From Trichobilharzia regenti (taxonomy: Eukaryota; Platyhelminthes; Trematoda; Strigeidida; Schistosomatidae): a stretch of 64,000 nt of DNA. The stretch spans positions 56,921,267-56,985,266 of the forward strand of contig OX235270.1 in NCBI GenBank assembly GCA_944472135.2, in the 5' to 3' direction. Position numbers and translations under genes: made by a program. Every line of letters begins with the position of its first letter. Within the stretch, counting starts at the first letter, position 1. The notes below the pieces were generated by a model. The model was not told the origin of the DNA. It worked only from the letters and a program-made list of their open reading frames with translations, and made no database searches. Shown in pieces: positions 33,401 through 45,400 of this stretch.

Positions 33401-36400
33401 GTCTCCCTTCTTGTATATAGGGATAATCAGTGACTTACACCAACCCGATGGGACTTCTTCTGATTCCCAGACGCTGCCTAGAACCTCAGTTAATGCAGAC
33501 AGTAAACTGTCTCCACCGTACTTAAATACCTCTGGAGTTATTCCATCAGGTCCCGCTGCTTTGCCTAGTTTCAGATTGGTGCCAGCTTTAGAAACCTCAG
33601 TTAGGGACGGAGGACCTGTGTCTATATCCCATTCAGGGAGGTGTTGGATGTTCGGAAGGTTGATCGTGGCTGTGGGTCGATTAAACTGCTCTTAATAGTA
33701 CTCTTTCCAGCGTTCCAGTCGTCTATCCTGGGAGCTAATTATGGTGCCATTTTTCTCCGAGATTGTTTCGCTTATGATTTGCCTTCTGCTACCCGTTTCC
33801 CTGATGAGTCTAAAGAGTTGCCTAGTGTTGCTTATCACCAATGCTTTTTCCATCTCTTTGCCTTTGTCATCCACCACTGTTCATGGTCCTTGCGGAGACT
33901 TTTCAAGCAGTTAGACATTTGATAAATAATCATTTCCAAGCACCCAGCATTTTAGTCCTGTGATAACCTCTACTTTGATATCATCGCAGTGAGTGTTATT
34001 TTGTTGGTTTTCACTATCAATCCGTAGAAGTTTGCCTTTCTTTGCATAGGATAGAATCCATTAGTAATAAGTACACCAAACGTTTATTCATTGAATTTAT
34101 TACAAGAAGTCAATCTTTAACTACCTTAAATTTTGTAACAGAGTAGTAGATGGATGTTTTCCAAATCCAGATTATCAAGTGATGGTTTTATGAGAGTTTT
34201 CTTTATTGGGTTCATGTCCCACTGAGTAAAATGTACAATTTCGCACTCACTACTAGTCTTTGTGTGTAAAGCACTTTTACTTAAGTTCTAAAATGCGAAC
34301 TAATCGTCACAGTTATCAGATTTTTTCTGTACATCGCCACTGATAAGTTTCCAAGTTATTTTCTGAATGCTGTTCACTAGCGTATCCAATCCTTATAGAG
34401 TTTAATGACTAATTCGTTGTACGCGTACTTGTTTCAACTTCAATGCTTTAGGGCACTGAGAAACTCATATAGCTGCATCATCTATTTCAGTTGGAATCAT
34501 TCATGCATATTCTACTGTGGAGTTTTTAATTAATGCTTTGAAAATGTTTTAAACATTGTATTATTGTTTGCACTTTCATGTGTGTTAGAGGACGCGGTTT
34601 GGAAGTGCGGGTTGTAGATCGTCGTACTTATTCAATGGATTCTGTTAATTGGGCTGATGTTGTTTTTACTGCTGGTGGAGATGGGACATTTCTTTTTGGT
34701 GCCAGCAAAATTCTGCACCCTAATAAACCGGTGATAGGCCTCAATACTGACCCTTTATCGTAAGTTCCAAACAACAGTTATAAAATAATAAGACTTATTA
34801 CAAAGTGAACTAAGTTTTACTTTTGTATATTCAGTTATCTTTTGCCTTTTGTTGTCAAGCACAAGCATCAATTATCTTTGTATGTCTTGTTAGTGAGCGT
34901 TTAAAAGCAGTGAACTCAGGCCTGTATGTTTCTGCTGATTAGATTTAAGTAACCAGTATTATCTGTCTGTCTGGATTCAACATAGAACTTGGCACCGAAG
35001 TGCAGCAGTTCGAGTTGCCACGTTCCAAATAGCACACAGAGGTAGACAAGAAGATGAGTGAAGAGAATCAATACAGTCTGGCAAGTATAAGAGTGAAACA
35101 GAATGGGTAATGGTAGAAAGGAATATGAAAGATTACAGAGACTGAATACATCTGCGCTGGCCATTGACAACGATTTTGAGCCATGTCGCCTATTGTCTCC
35201 AGCCATTGATTCCTAGAGTCCCGAGTATTATATGAGTAGTGGTTCGCAAAAACTTCTTTGTCACCTACCTGATGATTCTGAACTTTGAACAAAGTGTTCA
35301 TAGCCTTCACGCAGTTCAGTTCTATTCAGCGCGCTCAGATACTAGTAGGGGATATCTCTCCAACCTTTTATCTGACGACCTATTCAAATATACTACAAGC
35401 TAATCAACTGATTCTACTTTTCTATAGAAACGTCTCTGTAAACGATTTGCCTTTGGTGGAAAATACATCCTCATATGATCACTAGAAGTGTGAAAAAGTT
35501 TATTTTTTCCCTACATCTTTACTTAACTGAGAAATATTACTTGCGTATTCTAAGTTTGCTGTATCTTATGTAGGGACTCGAATGAGAGAAATTGATTACG
35601 AAGTCGGACGAAAACGAAGAAATCATATCGTAAGCTGTGATAAAGTTACTCTTGTATTTAAAAGTCATTGAAAAATAGTTGCATGGGAGCTTCATGTTTG
35701 ACGAAGTCCAACAGTGAATTCAAAGCAGGAAACATAGAAAGTACGTATATGGTGGGTTTAATGTCCACTTGGATTCCGCAAACGTATTGTTCCATAATTT
35801 CATCTAGAAATCTAATGGTTATGCATACAACAGCCTTATAAGTAGCTACAGAATTGAAACTTTTGTCGATTGCTACCTATCTATATCTCTACTAATGCCA
35901 CATTTAAAAAAAACTAGACAGTCATCCTTGTGGACAGATCTGCCGCCGCTGTTAAAACCACTGCAACTTTTAGATGACTTTGGAGTTAAAGTTAAACCAC
36001 AGGCAGATGATTAATGACTGCTAAGAGTACTTTTTGAAGCACTCTTCTCATTGTTTGTGTCTCACGTCTTCAAGTGCTCCACTAACTTGTCGCCTTTATA
36101 ACAATCTCTCCAAATGATCTTCAATTCTTGAAAAGTGCATATTCATAATTTTTACTGCTACCTTATATCTTTGATTTCCGCTTCTCATCACAGTTGATGA
36201 TAATTGTAGTCTCCTCCTATCGTACCAGCAGCTCTTCCCATCAGAACCTTACTAGGGTCGAATATTCCGCACCAACTAGTTGGAAAAAAGTTGCTTGTGT
36301 CTATAAACCTTCTGTATTCGGCTAAACTAAACTGCAATCTTTATTCCTGTTAGATGATCAGAGTCAATTGCCAGGAAGCCTTAAAACTGAGTTTCGTGTC

Positions 36401-39400
36401 TGTTATCACTTATCAGCAAGGTGTATATGCAATCTAGAAGGAATTTAATATGGCAGCCACATTGCAAACACCAAGGACTAGACACATACTATTAGTTACT
36501 ATCTACTATTCAACCAAAGAATTTCTACTCTTTTTCTTGTAGTGGGCTGACAATGGTCCTGAAACACCCCTTCTATGCTAGTCACTGTTATTCATCTATT
36601 CCTGGAATTCCGACCTTCAAGCCTAGCTCGGGACGGTTTTCTAGGTAGAATCTTTCTGTGTTCATTACGGCACAAAGTTTAATTGATATCTTTGATTCTC
36701 ATTTATCTTTCGGCTTAGGCCAGTACTTTTTAGGTCAAATAATATTTGTATGTTAAAATCGATTTCCACTGAACATGGACAGTTTTTAAGAAGTATACAG
36801 TAACTGGCCATCATCATTGTTTTACTCTGGTGTAGTTTTACAGATACACATCACATTTCTAGAGATTTTACTTGTGACTGGCAGTTCAGAATCCTAGCGT
36901 GCAGCCATGACACCATCTTCCGAAGATTACCTAGTTCGCTTTGTTTACATAAATTATTGGTAACAACTGAATAAGGCAAAGTTAGAATTGCGATGTTGAT
37001 CTCGCGGAAATCTACAGAAAATGTGGCGCATAACGAACAGAAAAAATGTTTTCCTGATGGTGTAACACCAGTATTTTGGTACTGGTGGCATTAAAGTCCC
37101 ACAAATCCAACTTCCATGTGCTTGAGGGTACTCATATTTTAATTTAACTTAGATTTATATAGATTGAGTGAGTACTGTTAACACTTTGCCACAGATAGCA
37201 GAAATCCACTGAATGCGGATGTTCCTAACTCACTCTTATGACCGTAGGGACTTGGTGTAGAATATTTTGCCTATCCTTGTACCCGTTATTGTTTTTATAA
37301 GACATTCTGTAACACAGATTTTCATTTCATAACACAGTGTAACCTGTTTTATCTCATCTTACCACATATATTCACAATATCAACACTTGACAAGGCGTAA
37401 AGGCTTTTAAAAACTGTGAATGTAGTATTTATTATGTGTTATTCACGCGTCACATGTATATGAATCCTTCGTTATCGGTTTACATTTAATTGCAGTTTGA
37501 TTTATATGATAAATTGGATATATATTGTGTCATTTTGTTTAATCGAGAGTTTATATTGGCTCGGAATGGCCAATGTTAACATGGTAGAATTTTTAAAAAA
37601 ATATTTCGAGTATCAGGCAGACATACACTTAGGCGTGTACACTCAAAACTTAGTGCAGTAATATGTTTTACTATAATATCTTAACTCTGTGACTGTGTAC
37701 ATGGTTATGTGTGGTAAATTTTGTGGAAGCAAAGTATGAAAGGTAATACAAGTTAAGACTTTGCCAAGTATGCATCAAAATCAAAGTTTGTAACAATCTT
37801 CTCAATTCTAACTTTTATTGTCTACACAAATAAATCAGTGGTGCCTAATGTTGAACAGCTTTGGCTGTTGTATTTATATTTATTATTGAAAATTAGCTGT
37901 GAGATTCTATGAATTGTCATTGTTTTTCCTCTTTATGTTGCCTTTTGCGTTTATTTTCTAATATTACCCAATAATTTTCTGTCTAGCTCTCATGGATTCT
38001 TATGTTTACCAAAGTGGTGTAGTTCAAACGTTTCAACAACTATTGATCTTCTGTTATCCAATCATTTTCGGTAAATTTAATAATTTCTGTGGTAGTAATT
38101 GTTTGTTTTTACTCAGTTATAAGTGTGAATATTTGAGTTGATCAATAAAATGCCTAATGAAAGTAAAGTTTCATTAATGCTTCCTTATCCGGATTACCAC
38201 TTTTTGAAGTTCATGACTAAGATTACTGCATTGCATCGGTAATTTCCGTTGAAACGGAAACTTAAGTCATGTGAAAATTAAAATTAGAGGACCTCGTAAA
38301 TAAGTAGCGCAGTGATGTACCAGCTAAACATAGAGACTTCGTTCTGGAAAAAAAGAAAAAAAAAAGTCGTTAAATTGTTTTCCATGGAATCTGTACCATC
38401 AGTGCTATTAATTCAAATTATTCCGACTGCTAACTTAACTAACTTACGTGTAAGCAGTTCAATTATGGTTAGGGTACAAATGATATAATACTGAGAAATT
38501 TTTCATTTCACAAGAATAAATCTACATCCACGATAAATGTATCACGTAGGGAATCTTTTTAAAGCATATCACTTTGTGTGAGGGAGTCTGTGGAAAAGAT
38601 AAAGTTTGAGCAATTCAGTATCCCTGGGCGCATAGAAAGGCAGATGCGCGAAAGCGCTTTGGTTCATTCTTCTGCTAATTCGAACTCCAGGAGTAGTGAA
38701 ATTTATTAGTGAAACAATTTTGACTACTTACAAATAATTAAGTTGTTAGTCTTACCAATCAGCAAAAATGGATAACTAGTGTTGTCCAACTGCTTACATG
38801 TGTACAAATAAGATTTAATTTCCAGTAAGGAACACATTTTTAAAACGGGTGAAGCAATACAGTTGGATCCAGTTGGAATCTAAACAAACAACTTTTCCAG
38901 ATATATCCCAATAATGCCAGGTTGAACCTCGATTACAATGACAACTTGTTTCTAAGGCTGACATTTTTAAAATTTTGATTGTAGCTTGATTCTACACCAT
39001 ATTTTGGTACAAGTATGGAATTTTTAGCATGTGATATCGGTAGCCCAAAGTTTGCAGGCCGACCATTGACATCAGGTGTGCATCGGCAGGGGATAGAACT
39101 CCGGAGCATGTGCATGGTCTGTGGGAGTTCTAACCGCTGTGCCACCGACATAATGAATTAATGCCATATTTCGGTTTTACCACTCTGAGACGGCCAATAT
39201 AATCATTCTGTATCAACTAATACTGGTTGAGAAAAGTGATGTATCACCATGCGCAACACATCCTTCAATCACGATGACGTTAGCTTGTATGGGTATGTCA
39301 TGGGTGATCAGATTTCGATTAGGGCATTTCATAAAATTGCGTTTCGTTAGTACTTATTCTCAATGGGACTATATGGTCACTTCGAAAGACAACCCTTCTT

Positions 39401-42400
39401 TTTATAATTTGATTGGTATATCCTAGTCTTAAACAGCAGTTTCGTCTTTTGTTTGTTTGCCTTGGACTCCACCAAGTCTATGTACGATCGCATACCCTGG
39501 GATCTTTGATACTTCATTAGTTAAACTGATTCTTATAAATTCAGATGGTGAGTGATCTGAGCCATTCAGTCAAAACCACATTACGACCTCATGAACTATC
39601 CAGTTTTTACAGTAAATAATTAATTACCATCATCCATAAACACTTCTTAGGTCATTTAACGTTACATTCTTTCATATTTGGGATACTGCTCATAACTTCC
39701 ACCAGATTTACAAAGCTGATATCTAAGCTCCATTCATGTGGGAATTCGCTGGTGAGTAGTCGCAGTAGAGATGTAAAATGGATAATCTTCTCCTTAGGGC
39801 TTCCTACATAACGCTTCAGCGGTCTGCTTTATAATACCATTAAAGTTCCACTTTTCCTAGAGACTATTTCACTTAATATTGCTTCCCTTGGATTCATCCG
39901 ATTACTAAATTATATTGCAAATTAGTATTGCCTAGTAATCAGAATGTTTTTATTTTTTTCATTCACTACTACACATTTTCGTCGTGAAGACCTTTATTTA
40001 GTTTGCATTTAAGCAGTTTTTACTCACGTATAATACTTGCTGAAAGTATCCTCAGTTATTTCTGAAGCGGCTATAGAAATCCTATGACTTTTAATAGCCT
40101 CCAAGTTATCAACTGTTTTCCTTGTTACTAGAGCATTCTATGTACGCTACTACGTTTCTGCAAGAGTATAATTGTTTGGTTCGGGTAAATGTTAATGTAA
40201 CTTCTTCAATAAGGACTTAGCATTTTCATAGGTATGCTTTATATGTGAGGTGTTTTTATGTGTAATCATGTGTGTAAAGTTATACGTAGTCTAAGTGTAG
40301 GCCAATGTTCTAAAACAACAGGCGGTGCTCTTTTGCCGATGTTGTAGCTGAAGTATTCTATCTCCATCACTGGCTTAGTGTCAGTTTTCATCAAGTCGAT
40401 CAACGTCTTTTCCTGTGTTTGACGAATATATTGGTGACAAAGAACAGGTAATCTTATAAATGCGTATATGAGATGCACTAATATGGATTTATCCGAAGGC
40501 ATTACCCGAAACATTATCCAACTGATAATAACAAATATATCAAACAATCTTAAGTAATAGTAGTATGGAACTACGTTTTACAACAATCCCTAAATTCTAC
40601 TTTTAAATCAGTGTAACTAGGCAGACTTCATTGGGTCTGTTTCAGACGGTTTCAGTGAGACTTGTCTTCCTGGACTTTTAGCTCAAAGATAGGTTGTAAA
40701 GTGATAAAACAGAGTGGTCGATTCACTTATATGAGATATTTTAAAGGACTCATACGATTTTAACACTGACAAAATCTTTAACTTAGAACTTTGCACAAAC
40801 GTGTGGCAGAGATACAAAGAGACTATTTTGTAATTGTAAAGTTTCATCATATCTGACATCAATGAGGTGTCCGAATGACTACTATACTGAAACCATATCG
40901 CATGGAGTTCTAATTTATATTAGTTTTTTTGAAGCAGAAGCAAACCAATGGTGTCTTCATTGCATTGTGAGACTATGAATAGAGTGCTAGGTAAAAAAAG
41001 AGTGAGAGCTGTTTGTGGGTTGTGAATTTTCATCAAGAGGAATCGTTAGAGCGTAAGTTAAGCATTTAAATCCGTTAACCTCTTATGAGAATTGTGTCGG
41101 TTTAAATAGGATAAGGTAGAACAAAGTCAACAATGATTAAGTGGAAACAAACTACTTATTCACAATGTTTGTGACTCAATTTAGGCTATTTAGAAAACCG
41201 AAATTGGCCAAAGTGGGTTTGTCAAGGTTTTAAGAGTCAGCAACGATATGGCTCAAAATTGTGTATTATGGTGTGGAAGTATCTACTTGATGTTTCATCC
41301 CATATAATTATGTGTCATATTATACACCTGCGTTTATCTCATAACAATCGACTATTTCGACTTAATACACCCGAGTTTTATTTCAGTGCCTTTCCTGTGG
41401 TGCAGCTTTTGCGTGACAGTAGCCTAACTTTAAGTTTTCACATCAAATACCCCTCTTGAACTTCAACATAATTCTTTTACGTCACTGATAACTACTAGTT
41501 TAACGATGGCTATTTATACATCTGCAAGTTCCTTTGGTTTCGATGGCATATGCCTATGAGCCACACATGTTGTGAGAAAGCCAAAGATTCTACCCATTTT
41601 CTCAGGTTGAAGTCAATGGAGTGGGATTCAGATCCACTGGCTAGTAGCACTACAAATCTACTGGTTTAAAAAAATTAGGTCTATTAGCGAAACAGCCAAA
41701 AAGCTAACTGAAGGTTGGTTAGACAAAATGTAGTGACTATATGCTGCTAAGGAAATTTCAAATGAGTTTTCAGTTACCAATTGTCTTACTTCATTGGCGA
41801 TGTCTAATAAGTATTTCGTGTCTATAAAATAACGCCTAACACATTGAAATACTGATGTCCTACTGACAATATGACTTTTGTAATAAAAAATACCTTTGAT
41901 ATGTAGAATGATTACTGTATTGTACGGCATTAAACATAGACATCTTCACTGTGTACAACTCACTGATTAAAACTCTATCCAAATGTCATTATGGCTAAAA
42001 TTTATTTTGATAAAGTCTCATAGTCTTATACACCTATTCTTTTAATGTTTGGTTCAAATTTTTAAGATGGCTTTTACGCCGGCGTATACGCGTCACTTTA
42101 ACTCATCTTAAGGGTGAAAATTTACAAATACAGCCATTAGATAAACGTAAACCAATTAACCGAGATGGTTTTGAAATTGGAACGTCAAATTATGCACTAG
42201 ATGTATCATCGTGTGAACTTTTCCCACCCTTTTGTTGCTCAGAGGATATGACTACAACCGTATTACCTGTTTTAGCATTGAATGAGGTATTTGCTGGAGA
42301 ATCTTTAAGTGCATGGTAAGTTAGCTCAATTGAGCTTTACAATACTTTCTACATAGTTTTGTTTTTGTTTGTTTCTTTTTTGTCAAAAATACTTAAGTAT

Positions 42401-45400
42401 ACGTTGCTTATACTGTAGACTATTAAAATTCTTTATGTAGAGGTATGCTTCTGTTCTTAAAGCAAGTTTTCACTCAACAGATAGATTTAACCAGAACCCT
42501 AGAAAGTTCCCCTAATCATGTATGCTCATGCAAGATTCCGGTGAATTGCTTCGTATAACTTCTCCATCTGTCAGCTCAAGTAGTAGGTTTTATGTGTGCT
42601 TATCCGGGAATCCTGTGACACTGGCGTCCAGTGTAGCTGGTATCGGTATTGTATTAAGCATCAGAGTCTTTGCTGCACTACTTGGCTACATTCCAATTAA
42701 CAGTTGTTTATGTTTTGTTAGGCCAGTAAGAAAGGGAAGCGTTTTCTTTTCGTCGCCTTATCCTAGGCACTAACGGATAACAGCAGCGACTAGTTTTACC
42801 ATCAACTGAGTGAGCTTCTCTAGCAATCACTTTTATCAGATATCATAGTGCTAGCTGCAGGCTAATGATTTTAGGCCTACAGGAGAATCATTAAAGATTT
42901 GAGTGGTGGTAGTCGTAGGTCGATCTTTTCCGATTTCACTCGGATCACAATCCATTTTTAACCAGAGCCAACTTCTGGCTCAAGTATCGCGATAGTGCTT
43001 CCTGGTGTCCTCCTCCTGTCTGCCATTAAATCCTGAACTCGAATAAATCGCATTTATACTAACTGTTGATGGTATGTGTAGTACTTCTTTGGATTTTGAA
43101 TATGCTTTAGTGTGTGTCAGGTTTATCTTGTGGCCTCGTTGTGATCACAAACTTTAGCCAAAAATTAGTTAATCGGTTAGAGATTAACATTTGAAAGTTT
43201 TCTTCGTTCAAGTGCAGAGTACTATCTAAAGGTTGGCAGGAGCCTGCACCTGCTTACCCTCACAGGCAACCAGTTTGAAATAGTCGGTCAGGTAGATGTT
43301 TATTGCTAGCAGGTCTTTTTTCAAGTAGAGGTCAATGAAGCACAAATACAATGATACTTTTCATCATTTTTTAGTGTGTCCGTTTACGATATCTCAGTTG
43401 ACGGTGCTAAAAGTGAAAAACAAAAATCTAGTGGCATAGTTATCTCTACGGGTACAGGATCAACTTCTTGGTCTTATCAGATCAATAAAATACCTAAACC
43501 AAATCTCATGGAATTGTTAAAAACAATTCAACAGATAGTTCCTTCTCTAAATACATCACAATCTGAAATTCTTACATCTTCGTCAGACTGTAATGTTGAA
43601 CAACTGAATGTTACTGACCAGCATCAAATATCGAATACTTCAGATGCTACCTACTTGGAATTACTGGCTGAAAAGGCTGAGGCATTATACAACAATTCTC
43701 TTATTTTTAGTCCAGAAGACTGTAAAATGTTGTATAGTGTTCGAGATCCGATAACTAATGGTACGTTTTGATGTATTTTATACTGAAATTTTCCTTCTCC
43801 AATCAAATATTGATTGATATTCTTAACAGACTTCGATTTTCATGTTTCTGTCCACTGTTAATGTGTAGATGGAGATGAAGTGATTTGTTTAATAATGAAT
43901 TTCTTCGATGAGTATAGCGACTACCAGTGATTGCTGCTACCTTAATATGGTAGTTGTTCTCATATGTTAATGAGCCAACGTTCTACGTTGGCTGGAACAA
44001 ACGGTTATCTAGGTCCATCATGCCACAATCGTCAGTAAGACTAAACTGAGTTACTGTCATAATTTAATTTGTTTTCATTATGATCGTGATCTTAGGGTGT
44101 AATTGCATTGTTGACGGAAACTGATGCAATTGCAGTAAAATATTAATAATAATAATCACTTTATTCTCCTCGAGCAACAACCAGTAAACCAACTATGCCA
44201 CCTTTGACAGTTCACTTATCCTTCTTTACAGCTTTAAGGTTATGGACATTGAAGATGGAAAACCTGTAAAGACTAACTGCCTTTGAATACAAATTTTTGC
44301 GTTCTGTCTCTCGTGTTAAACAGTATAATAATAATAAATAATAATTTTTCCTTCACGTTCCCCAGTGGAACATAGGGCTTCGAGCTAGTAGCTTGAAGTT
44401 TCTGTAGCAGAGTTTATTTTACAGGATGGGGTAGCTAGCCTCATGCCCAACCTTTGCTCTTTACCAGAATTATTTCTGGCTTAGAGAGGTAAAGGTGTGC
44501 GTCGGCCGGGGATCGAACCCCGGACCATGTGCATGGTCGGCGAGCGTCCTAACCGCTATACCACCGACGCACAAACAGTATAATATGATCAAGAATATTC
44601 AGGTTTGGCGTAGGGTTAGGTGAAGAGGGAAAGTCAACCGAAGATGTTTTAAAGTTGCATTGATTGAGATGGATAGAACATGTGTTACGCATGCCAAATC
44701 ATCGTGTTCCTCGTTTAGCAATATTAACGGACTTAGGATGAGGTTGGAAAGGAATTATGGATGGTTAAGTCAGAAGATGCTTTTTGCAGCACGCTTCTTA
44801 GACTCTGTAGAAGCAGGTGTAAACATAGCACCGATATGAATCAGCAGCTCACCTTCAATTCATCTATGCATCGTCTGTTCCACAGAATATCTCTTTATTA
44901 AAGGTATAGAAGACCAACTCTCCACACTGTAACACCACCTTTCAGGTTAACATTTATAAATGAAGGCTTCTTTGTGAAAGGGCGAAATCCTTAGGCATAT
45001 AATATCTGATGTTCGTTTTAAAATAATACAATAGTTATCACTTTATATGATTATTTGCTAAACGCTTTCCACTTGATCATATTTGCTGTGAAGATTGGTA
45101 TGCAAAAATTATAAGCAGTAACTCAAGCTGGAAATGTTAATCGTACTGTATTATTTATATTATTATTGTTTCGTTTAGTTCCTAGAGGAACATAGGGCTT
45201 CAGCTGCGCATCTCCATTGCCTTCGGTTTTCTGCCAACTTTTTCACCCCACTCCAAGTTTTCCCACATGCTTTTATCTCCTCTTCACATAACCTCCTCCA
45301 AGTTACCCTTGCACTGACGACCAACTCGCTACTTACCGTTCGAGTTCCGATTGAAAGCCTGTGATATCACTTGATGGCTTGTTTCCTCAGAGTATGGCCA

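Noticed and set aside
42522..42773. Extra coding exon in NADK2 intron 5
   Set aside because: The protein family is continuous across exons 5 and 6 with matching phase; inserting it would break the conserved GESLS...YDISVDG junction.
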